A stretch of DNA of 54,853 nucleotides from JBEBGV01 sp040081265 (GCA_040081265.1 JBEBGV010000030.1:1-54853); one strand, 5' to 3'; numbered from the stretch's first letter, positions 26,057 to 33,892 are shown. Made by a program: numbers and translations. The notes: generated by a model from the sequence alone, not told the origin.

Positions 26057-27239
26057 GAACAGCCTCGATGACACGGTCTACAACCTCTGGCGCCATGCTC
26101 GACGAGAGCGGGAGCGAGAGCGTCGTATCGGAAATGCGTTCGGCAACGGGGAACTGGCCTCGCTCGAGGTCGAACCGTCGCTGGTAATAGGAGTGAAGGT
26201 GCAGGGCGCGGAAGTGCCGGCTGGTCGAGATGCCACGCGCCTGCAGGCGCGCCTCGAGTTCCTCGCGCGTGATGCCGGCCTCGGACGGCTCGACGAGGAC
26301 GGTATAGAGGTGGCGGGCGTGCACGTCGCGGGCGGCGATGGCCGCCGGACGCCGCAGCGGGAGCTGCGCGAACGCACGGTCGTACGCCGCCCAGATCTGG
26401 GCGCGGCGGGCATGCATCGCACCGATGCGCGCCAGCTGCTGCAGGCCGAGCGCGGCCTGAATGTCCATCATGTTGTACTTGAAGCCGGCGAGCAGCACGT
26501 CGTAGTCGCCCTTGCCTCCCGGTGCGTAGCGGTTCCACGCCGCCCGACTCAGCCCGTGCAAAGACGCCGTGCGGATGAACGCCGCCGTCTGTGCATCGTC
26601 GGTCGTCACCATTCCGCCCTCACCGGTCGTGAGGTTCTTGGTCGCGTAGAAGCTGAAGCAGGTGAAGTCGCCGATCGCGCCGACCTTGCGTCCCTCGGAC
26701 ACGCCTTCGACGCAGTGGGCCGCGTCTTCGATGAGCGTCAGGTGGCGCGGACGCGCCAGCGACTCGAACGCCGACATCGCAGCGGGGCGTCCGCCGAAGT
26801 GCACCGGCAGCAGGGCGCGGGTGCGCGGTGTGATCGCGTCCTCGACGCGTGACGGGTCCAGGTTGAAGGTGCTGGCGTCGACGTCCGCGAAGACCGGCGT
26901 GGCGCCCGTGTGGATGATCGCGTTGGCCGTGGCGCAGAACGTCAGCGGCGTCGTGATCACTTCGTCGCCGGCGCCCACACCCGCCGCAAGCAGTGACAGG
27001 TGCAGCGCCGCGGTTCCCGAGTTCACCGCCACCGCGTGGCGCGCGCCGGTGTAGTCGGCAAACGCCTTCTCGAAGGCGGCGACCTGCGGACCGGTGGTCA
27101 GCCAGCCCGACCGCAGGGTGGCGACGACGGCATCGACCTCGGCGTCCCCTATGGATGGGGGTGCAAACGGGATTGGGGAAGCCTCAACGCCGGAGGCCGT
27201 GAGGACGGCGGTCGGAGTTGCGGACGAGTGCCTGCGCAT
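26040..27239 (-). CDS. PseC/DegT-type sugar aminotransferase
   Basis: 399 residues, first gene of the nonulosonic-acid operon. PLP-dependent DegT/DnrJ/EryC1/StrS family: SGTAALHLSLLAAGVGAGDE, an acidic VDASTFNLDP, and the PLP Lys at about residue 201 in FYATKNLTTGEGG. It should transfer an amino group to the 4-keto sugar. Start ATG 27239; ATG 27293 is an alternative but adds a poor N-terminus. No strong ribosome-binding site. Divergent from flagellin. Confidence 0.85.
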   Translation of the reverse strand: MRRHSSATPTAVLTASGVEASPIPFAPPSIGDAEVDAVVATLRSGWLTTGPQVAAFEKAFADYTGARHAVAVNSGTAALHLSLLAAGVGAGDEVITTPLTFCATANAIIHTGATPVFADVDASTFNLDPSRVEDAITPRTRALLPVHFGGRPAAMSAFESLARPRHLTLIEDAAHCVEGVSEGRKVGAIGDFTCFSFYATKNLTTGEGGMVTTDDAQTAAFIRTASLHGLSRAAWNRYAPGGKGDYDVLLAGFKYNMMDIQAALGLQQLARIGAMHARRAQIWAAYDRAFAQLPLRRPAAIAARDVHARHLYTVLVEPSEAGITREELEARLQARGISTSRHFRALHLHSYYQRRFDLERGQFPVAERISDTTLSLPLSSSMAPEVVDRVIEAVHDSFR

Positions 27240-27266
27240 GCGTTGCCGGTCTGTGCAACCCGGATA

Positions 27267-27301
27267 CCGGGAGCCGCCCACATGTCCGGGCATCCTCCCG
27301 G
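27267..27301 (-). promoter_or_regulatory. Stem-loop in the leader of the sugar operon
   Basis: On the minus strand CCGGGAG pairs with CTCCCGG (27295-27301 with 27267-27273), with an inner GCCC/GGGC stem. It lies about 28 bases upstream of the aminotransferase start, so it could affect translation. Function is inference. Confidence 0.4.
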
Positions 27302-27414
27302 ATGCGCGTTATCCCGCAAATCAGTCGATTTCCCTTGAGAATCCGGCCGAGTGCCAGAATGTGCACCCGCCGGACCTGACGGATCTCCGTCACCCCGGGG
27401 TCGCCCGGCTGGAC

Positions 27415-27480
27415 GGGGTCAGACCGGGGTCAGACCGGGGTCAGACCAGGGTCAGACCAGGGTCAGACCAGGGTCAGACC
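27415..27480 (+). repeat. 11-bp tandem repeat, six copies
   Basis: Unit GGGGTCAGACC (three copies, 27415-27447) then AGGGTCAGACC (three copies, 27448-27480). Each unit contains GGTC-A-GACC, a palindrome with one odd centre. Eleven bases is close to one turn of DNA, so the copies lie on one face. It sits between the divergent sugar operon and flagellin, 20 bases before the flagellin -35. Confidence 0.9.
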
Positions 27481-27500
27481 CCTCCCCTGAACGGCCCAGA

Positions 27501-27527
27501 TAAAGAAGTCTGGAGCTTTTCCGATTA
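27501..27527 (+). promoter_or_regulatory. Predicted sigma-28 (FliA) promoter for flagellin
   Basis: TAAA at 27501-27504 and TCCGATTA at 27520-27527, separated by 15 bases, against the consensus TAAA-N15-GCCGATAA (six of eight matches at -10). FliA is encoded at 46743-47507. The start site would be near 27535, giving a leader of about 70 bases. Confidence 0.75.
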
Positions 27528-27543
27528 CCTGCCTGCTTAGCAT

Positions 27544-27604
27544 TGCGGCAGTTCGCCGCACGGGCTCGCAAGGAAGCGAGCCGGATTTCACGGAGGAATA
27601 AGGA
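27544..27604 (+). promoter_or_regulatory. Two-hairpin flagellin leader with CsrA-like GGA sites
   Basis: Hairpin 1: TGCGGC/GCCGCA (27544-27549, 27555-27560). Hairpin 2: GGCTCGC/GCGAGCC (27563-27569, 27576-27582) with loop AAGGAA. The ribosome-binding site GGAGGA (27592-27597) has further GGA. GGA in a loop plus GGA over the ribosome-binding site is the known CsrA pattern, and CsrA and its antagonist FliW are encoded at 34993-35669. Binding not shown. Confidence 0.55.
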
Positions 27605-28411
27605 ATGGCTTCGTTCTCAATTGTCAGCAACATCGCGTCGGTGAACGCGCAGGCGAACCTGGGCGCCACCCAGATCGGCCTTAACAAGGCGATCACCCGC
27701 CTGTCGAGCGGCTTCCGCATCAACTTCTCGGGCGACGATGCTGCCGGCCTGGCGGTGGCCAACAAGTACCGGAGCAACGTGGCCATCCTGAACCAGGGTG
27801 TTCGCAATGCGAACGACGGTCTGTCGGTCCTCCAGATCAAGGACGGCGCTCTCAACAACATCTCGACGCTGATTGATCGTCTTGCCACTCTGGCCTCGCA
27901 GGCGTCTTCACCCAGTAACGGTGTCGACATCGGCAAGCTGGAAGACGAATACAACTCGGTGCTCGAAGAAATCGACCGTGAGGCGGCCGTGGCGTCGCTC
28001 GACGCGGACACCGACTTCTCGGTGTTCATTAGCAACGAAGCCACGACGGCAGACGGTGTCGTGACCGGGACCATCGCGGCAGCGGACAGCGCGACTCTGG
28101 GTCTGAGCGCGGCTGCATGGACCACGGCAGCCGATGCCCAGGCCTCGCTGACCGAACTCTCCTCGGCCGTTGATACCCTCGGCGACGTCCAGAACACGGT
28201 CGGCACCCTGGAGAACCGCCTGGCATTTGCCATCAGCCTGGCGACGGCGCAGATTGTCAACACGAAGGCCGCCGAAAGCCGCATTCGCGACGCGAACATC
28301 GCTGAAGAATCGGCCAACTTGACCCGATACAACATCCTGAGCCAGAGCGGTATCGCAGCTCTCGCACAGGCGAACAACCTGGCAGGATCGGTCCTCTCCC
28401 TGCTCCGGTAA
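27605..28411 (+). CDS. fliC: Flagellin
   Basis: 268 residues, short but complete. N-terminal D0/D1 (LNKAITRLSSGFRIN, DDAAGLAVANKYR, DGLSVLQIKDGALNNI) and C-terminal half (SRIRDANIAEESANLTRYNI, ending GSVLSLLR). The variable middle is only about 60-70 residues, so the filament surface is simple; Ser/Thr there could carry sugar from the divergent operon. ATG 27605 has GGAGG eight bases before. Transcribed from a sigma-28 promoter at 27501; ends with a terminator at 28426. Only one flagellin is in the window. Confidence 0.95.
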   Translation: MASFSIVSNIASVNAQANLGATQIGLNKAITRLSSGFRINFSGDDAAGLAVANKYRSNVAILNQGVRNANDGLSVLQIKDGALNNISTLIDRLATLASQASSPSNGVDIGKLEDEYNSVLEEIDREAAVASLDADTDFSVFISNEATTADGVVTGTIAAADSATLGLSAAAWTTAADAQASLTELSSAVDTLGDVQNTVGTLENRLAFAISLATAQIVNTKAAESRIRDANIAEESANLTRYNILSQSGIAALAQANNLAGSVLSLLR

Positions 28412-28425
28412 CCCCAGCCCGACGG

Positions 28426-28457
28426 CCGGTCACCAGAGTATCGGTGACCGGTCTTTT
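28426..28457 (+). terminator. Rho-independent terminator after flagellin
   Basis: CCGGTCACC (28426-28434) pairs perfectly with GGTGACCGG (28443-28451), loop of eight, followed by T-rich TCTTTT. It separates flagellin from fliD. Confidence 0.85.
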
Positions 28458-28523
28458 CATGGTTCTGCCCGGCTCCGCACAGTGATACGCCCGCACCATC
28501 GCCGGTAGTGAAGGAGCACCCTG

Positions 28524-29912
28524 GTGGGATCGCCCATTACGTTCAGCGGATTCAACTCGATCGACTGGAACCAGGTTCTCGAGGCCGTCATGGCCCAGGA
28601 GAGCCAGCCGGTCACGACCCTGCAGACGCAGAAGTCGACGCTCCAGACCCAGAACACCGCCCTCGGCACCCTGCTCACCAAGCTCACCGCCCTCGGCTCG
28701 GCCCTCGACAAGCTCGGCACCACCTCGTCGGTCAACCCGACCACGGCCAGCAGTTCCAGCGCCAGCGTCGACGTGTCGGCAGGCACGACCTCCACCGAAG
28801 GCACCTATAACGTCGTCGTCTCGCAACTGGCACGCGCGCAGGTGCTGGCATCCTCCAGCAGCTACTCGAGCCTCACCGCCGTGGCGGCCACAGGCGGCGC
28901 GCTGACGATCACCCCGGCAACGGGTGACCCGGTGACCATCACCGTGACGGCGTCAACGACCATCAGCGAGCTGGCCACCGCCATCAACAACGCGACCGGC
29001 AGCCCAGCCAGCGCCTCGGTCGTGCAGACCACCCCTGGAAACTACCAGCTGGTCCTGAACGGAAAGACCACCGGTCTCGCGAACGCGTTCACCGTCACCA
29101 GCACGCTGACCGGCGGTCAGGGAGTCACCTTCACCGACACCGACGCTGACCAGGTCTACGGCGACAGCGCCGCGGACCTGGTGCAGACGGCACAGAACGC
29201 CTCGTTCACGGTCAACGGCCTTCCGGTCCAGAGCACCACCAACGTCGCGACCGAGGTCGTGCCTGGCGCGACGCTCACCCTCCGCAAGCAGGACCCGACC
29301 GAGACCGTGGCGATCTCGGTGAGTCGCGACGCCGACGGCGCCGCAGCGACGGTGCAGTCATTCCTCACCGCCTACAACGACATCGTCCAGTTCATCAAGG
29401 ATCAGGACACGGCTGCGGCTGCGGGCAAGGACAGCATCTCGCGCAATCCCCTGCTCCGCGGCTTCAAGGCGGCCTTCATCGGCGACCTCCAGGGCGACTA
29501 TCCCGTCGGGGGCACCTTCACGAAGCTCGCACAGATTGGCGTCGGATTCGACCGCACCGGCAAGCTCACGCTGGACAAGACGGTCCTGAACGCGGCCGTC
29601 GCCAGCGATCGCACCTCGGTGCAGAAGCTCATGTCGGGCACCGACGGAACCGGCGGCGTCTTCGGCGCCCTGGACGCCACACTCGACGAATACACGAAGG
29701 CAGACGGACTCGTCAGGCTGGCGCGCGAGCGCCTGACCACACAGGTCAGGGGCCTCGACACGCGTCTTGACGCGCTGCAGTCGCGGCTGGCCGTGCGCCG
29801 GCTCACCCTGCAGAAGGAATTTCTGGAGGCGGAGCGGCTGATGTCGCAGCTGACGTCGCAGGGCAATTCGCTGTCGCAGCTCGGCGTCTCGTTCAAGTCG
29901 CTCGGTGGCTAA
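28524..29912 (+). CDS. fliD: Flagellar filament cap FliD
   Basis: 462 residues. The conserved N-terminus (SPITFSGFNSIDWNQVL, AVMAQESQPV) with a D0/D1-like coiled coil, a large Thr/Ser-rich middle, and a C-terminal coiled coil (LDTRLDALQSRLAVRR). FliD caps the growing filament. GTG start with AAGGAG upstream. Forms a plus-strand operon with fliS and the fliT-like gene, spacing 36 bases. Confidence 0.9.
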   Translation: MGSPITFSGFNSIDWNQVLEAVMAQESQPVTTLQTQKSTLQTQNTALGTLLTKLTALGSALDKLGTTSSVNPTTASSSSASVDVSAGTTSTEGTYNVVVSQLARAQVLASSSSYSSLTAVAATGGALTITPATGDPVTITVTASTTISELATAINNATGSPASASVVQTTPGNYQLVLNGKTTGLANAFTVTSTLTGGQGVTFTDTDADQVYGDSAADLVQTAQNASFTVNGLPVQSTTNVATEVVPGATLTLRKQDPTETVAISVSRDADGAAATVQSFLTAYNDIVQFIKDQDTAAAAGKDSISRNPLLRGFKAAFIGDLQGDYPVGGTFTKLAQIGVGFDRTGKLTLDKTVLNAAVASDRTSVQKLMSGTDGTGGVFGALDATLDEYTKADGLVRLARERLTTQVRGLDTRLDALQSRLAVRRLTLQKEFLEAERLMSQLTSQGNSLSQLGVSFKSLGG

Positions 29913-29948
29913 ACACGGACACATGAACCGCTCTAGGGGGATGCGCTG

Positions 29949-30329
29949 GTGAATCGAGGAGTTGACGCCTACCGTCAGGTAAACGCAGAGACGCGGTCTC
30001 CCATGGAGCTCGTTGTCATGCTGTACGACGGTGCCATCCGGTTTGTCGGCGACGCCCGTGCCGCCGCCGACCGCAACGATGTCGTCGCCCGCACCCGCGC
30101 GGTCTCCCGCGCGCTCGCGATCGTCACCGAGCTGCAGAACGCCCTGCACCTTGAAGACGGCGGCGACGTCGCCCGCGAGCTGGATCGTCTGTACTCCTAC
30201 ATGACGACCCGGCTGATCGACTCCAACGTAAAGCGGGACCGCAAGGCGCTCGACGAAGTACACCGGCTGCTGTCCACCGTGCGTGACGGATGGGCGCAGG
30301 CCACCCCCGCGGCGAGGGCGAGCGCGTGA
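29949..30329 (+). CDS. fliS: Flagellin export chaperone FliS
   Basis: 126 residues, all helical. RSPMELVVMLYDGAIRFV is the conserved FliS helix and VARELDRLYSYMTTRLI the C-terminal one. It binds the C-terminal end of flagellin to stop premature polymerisation. GTG start with GGGGGA upstream. Its stop overlaps the next gene's start (GTGA). Confidence 0.9.
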   Translation: MNRGVDAYRQVNAETRSPMELVVMLYDGAIRFVGDARAAADRNDVVARTRAVSRALAIVTELQNALHLEDGGDVARELDRLYSYMTTRLIDSNVKRDRKALDEVHRLLSTVRDGWAQATPAARASA

Positions 30330-30799
30330 GCCCGGACGAGCTTCGGGCGCTTGTCACGGAGTATCGTGCGGGCCTCGAAGCCGAGATGGTGCTGCTGCAC
30401 CAGCTCGAAGCGCTGGCCGTGCGCCAGCGCGCCATCTCGCAGTCGGGTGACATCGCGGAGGTGGCCGACACCACTGATGCGCGCGACCGGGTGATGGCCA
30501 ACCTCGTCGCCCTCGAACACGAACTGAAGCCCATTCGCGCCGCGCTCAAGGAACACCGCACCGCGCTCGAGCACCTCCCCGACTACGAGCAGCTTGCCGA
30601 GTCTCACCAGGAAGCCGCGGCGCTCGTCTCCACCATCCTCTCCACCGACCAGCATTCCATGGACGCGCTGCGCGAAGCCGAGGAGGCCCGCCGCTTTGCG
30701 GCCAAGTCCGTCGAGCAAGGCGAGAGCACGCTGGCCGCCTACCGCCGCGTCGTCTCTCCCCCGCTGACCGGGGCGACGCTGGTTAACAAACGGGGATAG
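30326..30799 (+). CDS. FliT-like helical chaperone
   Basis: 157 residues, all predicted helix, directly coupled to fliS (start GTG 30326). Its position and coiled, Glu/Arg-rich sequence suggest FliT, the FliD chaperone, but sequence identity to FliT is not evident. The stop TAG (30797-30799) is the first three bases of the TAGTTCC heptamer array, so the C-terminus is set by the array. Confidence 0.6.
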   Translation: MSPDELRALVTEYRAGLEAEMVLLHQLEALAVRQRAISQSGDIAEVADTTDARDRVMANLVALEHELKPIRAALKEHRTALEHLPDYEQLAESHQEAAALVSTILSTDQHSMDALREAEEARRFAAKSVEQGESTLAAYRRVVSPPLTGATLVNKRG

Positions 30800-30866
30800 T
30801 TCCTAGTTCCTAGTTCCTAGTTCCTCGTTCCTAGTTCCTAGTTCCTAGTTGCTGGTTGCTGGTTGC
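30797..30866. repeat. Heptamer array TAGTTCC/TGGTTGC
   Basis: Ten units in register from 30797: seven TAGTTCC-type (one TCGTTCC), then TAGTTGC and two TGGTTGC. The first unit supplies the stop of the gene to the left; the same array supplies TAG on the other strand for the convergent gene (30838-30840). ACTTC-type units follow to about 30945. Confidence 0.9.
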
Positions 30867-31572
30867 TGGTGCGACGTACTTCCGCCATCTCACTTCCACT
30901 TCGCACTTCGAACTTCCCACTTCGCACTTGTTTCCTCCGCCTCCCGACCCGCGGATACTCAACCCGCCGGTCTCGCTCCCAGACGGCGAGCGTTGCACGG
31001 TCATTCCAGAAGCAATTTGGGACGACAACGTCGAGCGTCTGGATAGCGCGGGAGCTCCTGGAGAATACGACGTCGAGATTCAGGCGCGCTGTTCTGCGCG
31101 TGGTTCTCGAGGACTTCCACGCCTGAAGGGCGTCTTCGTAGGCCGTAATCAGTTCATTGAGCTGGACATGGAAGTCCTCGGGCATGCCGAGGTTGACGAA
31201 TTCCTGTTCCTTGCCGGCCACCTGACGGCTGAAGAGCTGCCCGGCGATCAGCACGGCGCGGTCTGACCGCGGCCGTCGCAGATGAAAGCTATCGCTCAAC
31301 TCGGGCCTGTCCCGCCCCATCAACTGCGCGCAGCGCCAGATAACCGCGATCTGCGCCTCGAGTGCGGCGCGGGCAGCGTCCTTCTTCCCTTTGCCTTCCC
31401 GAGCGGTGCTGTGATGAACCATCGCATGTGCGCCGATCTGCTGCACGACCTCAGAAATAGTGTCGAACGCGTTGCGCACGGGGCCGGCCTCAGGAAACGA
31501 CTCGCGATGGTGCTCCCCGAAGACAGATACGCGCTGCAGCATCTCGTAGCGGCGAGTTTCTCTACCGGTCAT
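30838..31572 (-). CDS. Helical protein of unknown function
   Basis: 244 residues from ATG 31572, with GGGAGG seven bases upstream. All-helical, with RRYEMLQRVSVFGEHHRESF near the N-terminus; this resembles a helical family common in Acidobacteriota, but I cannot name a function. The last about 30 residues (from KQVRSGKFEVR) are encoded by heptamer repeats, and the stop lies inside the TAGTTCC array. This tail is probably not native. Confidence 0.6.
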   Translation of the reverse strand: MTGRETRRYEMLQRVSVFGEHHRESFPEAGPVRNAFDTISEVVQQIGAHAMVHHSTAREGKGKKDAARAALEAQIAVIWRCAQLMGRDRPELSDSFHLRRPRSDRAVLIAGQLFSRQVAGKEQEFVNLGMPEDFHVQLNELITAYEDALQAWKSSRTTRRTARLNLDVVFSRSSRAIQTLDVVVPNCFWNDRATLAVWERDRRVEYPRVGRRRKQVRSGKFEVRSGSEMAEVRRTSNQQPATRN

Positions 31573-32016
31573 GTCAGAACCTCCCGCTGAGATCCTCGCG
31601 CCGAGCGGTGCGGAAGTCCTGACGGTTCTCCTGAAATGTCCTGAATCCCTGACGCGCTCGCGCATCGTGCTGCCCGGCGGCCAGTGAGTCTGCCCGAGCC
31701 GCCCTGCGTCCTGACGCACGCGCGCACTCCACTGACAAACGTTTCTGGACGGATTTTCATCCGACAGCGCCCGGTATGGCGCGTTCCAGCCGACGGGGAC
31801 GCTCGCACACCAACAATCGGCGCCTGGCGACGCCGAATTGCAGCTGCCCAGGCTCCTGACGCACGCGCGCATGACGCTGACGGAAACGGAAGTGCGAAGT
31901 GTGAAGTGCGAAGTAGGCGACTTACTTCTTCACTTACTTCCGCACTTCGTCCTTCTCCCTTACACTTCCTACTTCCCACTTCCCACTTCGAACTTCCTTC
32001 TCCCCTCGACCTGCCA
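31573..32016. other. Gene-free stretch with direct repeats and heptamers
   Basis: No credible gene. TCCTGACGCACGCGCGCA occurs at 31709-31726 and 31854-31871, with a weaker copy at 31648-31665. From 31889 the GAAGTGC heptamer array leads into ACTTC-rich sequence to about 31997. The start of the DUF1801 gene follows directly. Confidence 0.7.
31889..31997. repeat. Inverted heptamer arrays GAAGTGC and ACTTC
   Basis: Four units in register (GAAGTGC, GAAGTGT, GAAGTGC, GAAGTAG, 31889-31916) then sequence rich in the complement, CACTTC. The halves can pair as a long imperfect stem. Confidence 0.8.
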
Positions 32017-32409
32017 ATGATGAAGAAGACGATTCCGGCGGCCAGTCCGGACGCCTATGTGGCCGCGTTGCGAGGCTGGCGTCGTGAAACGGTCTCACAT
32101 CTGCGCGAAGCCGTCCGCACCGCCGCGATACTGGACGAGGTCGTGAAATGGGGCCACCTGGTCTATCTGAGCAACGGCCCGGTCCTGCTGATTCGCGCCG
32201 AGGAGGAACGCGTGCTGTTCGGTTTCTGGCGCGGACAGCGCCTGACCGCCATCGAGCCGCGACTGACACCCGGCGGGAAGTTCGAAATGGCCACGCTGGG
32301 GCTGAAGAAGGGTATGACCATCGCCCCGGCAGCCGCCCGCCGCCTGGTACGCGAAGCGGTCAAGCTGAATGCGACCCTCGGCAATCCAACCGACGTCGCT
32401 CGGCGCTAA
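32017..32409 (+). CDS. DUF1801 protein
   Basis: 130 residues from ATG 32017 (32020 also possible). DUF1801 fold (YdhG-like): LREAVRTAAILDEVVKWGHLVY near the N-terminus and GGKFEMATLGLKKG toward the end. Members are small, often near YdeI and stress genes; biochemical role unknown. The sequence before the start is heptamer repeat, and no ribosome-binding site is obvious. Confidence 0.75.
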   Translation: MMKKTIPAASPDAYVAALRGWRRETVSHLREAVRTAAILDEVVKWGHLVYLSNGPVLLIRAEEERVLFGFWRGQRLTAIEPRLTPGGKFEMATLGLKKGMTIAPAAARRLVREAVKLNATLGNPTDVARR

Positions 32410-32448
32410 CACTGCGAACGCGCTTCCAGACACAGAAGACGCTGGAGA

Positions 32449-32607
32449 ATGGTCTTTCACGTCAGTGAGGAAGCCGACATTCGCCGCTTCGACGCGCGAC
32501 TCCACAACTATCTCGTCCCCCGAAACTGCCCGCGGGTGACAGTGGCCGCGTCCACCCTGCAGTTCTCCATGATCAGGATGCGCAATGCGGCGCCAAGACC
32601 AGACTAA
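32449..32607 (+). pseudogene. Remnant of a DUF6886-like gene
   Basis: A 52-codon frame beginning MVFHVSEEADIRRFDAR, then LHNYLVPRNCPRVTVAA, then STLQFSMIRMRNAAPRPD. These match the start, middle and end of DUF6886 proteins of about 170 residues, with two internal blocks missing but the frame kept. So it looks like an internally deleted remnant. Its 3' end overlaps the start of the next gene. Confidence 0.5.
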
Positions 32608-33004
32608 GTCCACCGCCTCGTCTGGCAGCGAGTCTTGCTCCCCACGTCCGTCGGCGGTGGTGAAGGCGTTTGAGGCCGTGAGGGTCGCGGCGCGACGACT
32701 GCCCCACGTCGAAGCGGGGACGAGATACGACGGATCACCGGTGCTGCGACTGCATGGCTGCTTCATGGCCGCCCTGGCCTCGCATCCGTCGGCGGAACCC
32801 GATACGCTCGTAGTCCGGATTGACCTCGAGGATCGAGACGCCCTCATCGAAGACGCCCCGGAAACCTACTACCTGACCGACCACTATCGCCGGCATCCTG
32901 TGGTACTGGCTCGTCTCGCCCGCCTCGATCCGGTCGCTCTCCACGACCTGCTGTCCATCTCGTGGCGCCTGACCGCCGCCAAAACGAAGAAGAGGCTGAG
33001 ATGA
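32585..33004 (+). CDS. MmcQ/YjbR family protein
   Basis: 139 residues from ATG 32585. The conserved part is FEAVRVAARRLPHVEAG, GSPVLRLHGCFMAAL and the C-terminal SISWRLTAAKTKKR. YjbR-like proteins are small and bind DNA in some cases. The first about 24 residues are not conserved; GTG 32657 or 32660 would give a more typical start. It overlaps the DUF6886 remnant. Confidence 0.75.
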   Translation: MRRQDQTKSTASSGSESCSPRPSAVVKAFEAVRVAARRLPHVEAGTRYDGSPVLRLHGCFMAALASHPSAEPDTLVVRIDLEDRDALIEDAPETYYLTDHYRRHPVVLARLARLDPVALHDLLSISWRLTAAKTKKRLR

Positions 33005-33022
33005 GAAGATTCAGATAGAGAT

Positions 33023-33394
33023 ATGGCACCCGTCGTTCCCAACCCACGGACAATCAAGAGCTTCCGCAACGCCGCGGCCCTCGAGGCCTGGCTATCGAAG
33101 AACCACGACCGTGAAACGGAGGTGTGGCTGAAGGTGCACAAGAAGGGCTCGGGCCTGCCCTCGATCACATGCGCCGAGGCTCTCCAGGTGGCGCTGTGCT
33201 GGGGATGGATCGACGGCCTGCGCAAGTCGTTGGACGAGCGCTCGTTTCTGCAGCGCTACTCCCCGCGCCGGCCGAAGAGCAACTGGAGTCAGATCAATCG
33301 CGACCATGTCGCCAGGCTGAAAGCCGCCGGGCGCATGACGCTACACGGTCAGCGGCAGGTGGACGCCGCCAAGGCCGACGGACGCTGGAAGTGA
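33023..33394 (+). CDS. YdeI/OmpD-associated protein, truncated
   Basis: 123 residues, where family members have about 190. N-terminal half is well conserved (EVWLKVHKKGSG, CWGWIDGLRKSLDE, FLQRYSPRRPKSNWS). The sequence stops after AAKADGRW followed by Lys and TGA, and this Lys-stop is the first GAAGTGA heptamer (33388-33394). The C-terminal third, usually needed for the fold, is missing, so the gene is probably inactive. Confidence 0.7.
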   Translation: MAPVVPNPRTIKSFRNAAALEAWLSKNHDRETEVWLKVHKKGSGLPSITCAEALQVALCWGWIDGLRKSLDERSFLQRYSPRRPKSNWSQINRDHVARLKAAGRMTLHGQRQVDAAKADGRWK

Positions 33395-33470
33395 GAAGTG
33401 AGAAGTGCGAAGTTCGAAGTGCGACGTTCGAAGTGCGAAGTGGAAGGACGAAGTCGGGAAGTGGGAAGTA
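33388..33470. repeat. Heptamer array GAAGTGA/GAAGTGC
   Basis: Eight units in register (33388-33443): GAAGTGA twice, then GAAGTGC and variants, then degenerate units to 33470. Truncates the YdeI gene and provides the GTG start at 33461 of the next. Confidence 0.9.
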
Positions 33471-33892
33471 GCCTTGATGAACTGGCGGCGCGGTTCACCG
33501 CCGCCACGCTGCCGAAGGACGAGTGGACGCATCACGCGCACCTGGCGGTCGGCATGTGGCACGTCCACCGCTACGGACCGGACGAAGCATTGACGCGACT
33601 GCGAACCCGGATTGTCCGCCTCAACGACAGCCACGGCACGCCCAACTCCGAGACGCGGGGCTACCACGAGACGATCACCCGCGCCTATGTACTGCTGTTG
33701 TCGGAACTCATGAAGGCGAGTCCGCAAGGAACGTCAGCGGAGGATCTTGCAGCCCGCCTGCTCCGCAGCGCACTCGCCCAACCAGATGCTCTGTTGACGT
33801 TCTATTCGCGCGAACGACTGATGTCGCCCGCGGCCCGGGCAGCGTGGCACGAACCGGATTTGAATCCGCTCCGGTGGCCCGAGGAGAAGTGA
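33461..33892 (+). CDS. Conserved protein of unknown function
   Basis: 143 residues from GTG 33461, which is within the heptamer array. The conserved block is LPKDEWTHHAHLAVGMW and GYHETITRAYVLLL; a family of small proteins with these motifs is known in Acidobacteriota and others, role unknown. Ends in Glu-Glu-Lys-stop, where Lys-stop is the first GAAGTGA unit of the next array (33886-33892). ATG 33398 would add a repeat-encoded leader. Confidence 0.65.
   Translation: MGSSLDELAARFTAATLPKDEWTHHAHLAVGMWHVHRYGPDEALTRLRTRIVRLNDSHGTPNSETRGYHETITRAYVLLLSELMKASPQGTSAEDLAARLLRSALAQPDALLTFYSRERLMSPAARAAWHEPDLNPLRWPEEK

Noticed and set aside
27330..27360. Sigma-54 promoter for the sugar operon
   Set aside because: TGGCAC is present on the minus strand but no TTGC-type -12 element at the correct distance.
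27415..27480. CRISPR-like array
   Set aside because: The units are 11 bases and directly adjacent, with no spacers and no cas genes.
27605..28411. Truncated flagellin
   Set aside because: Both conserved ends are intact; the middle is simply short.
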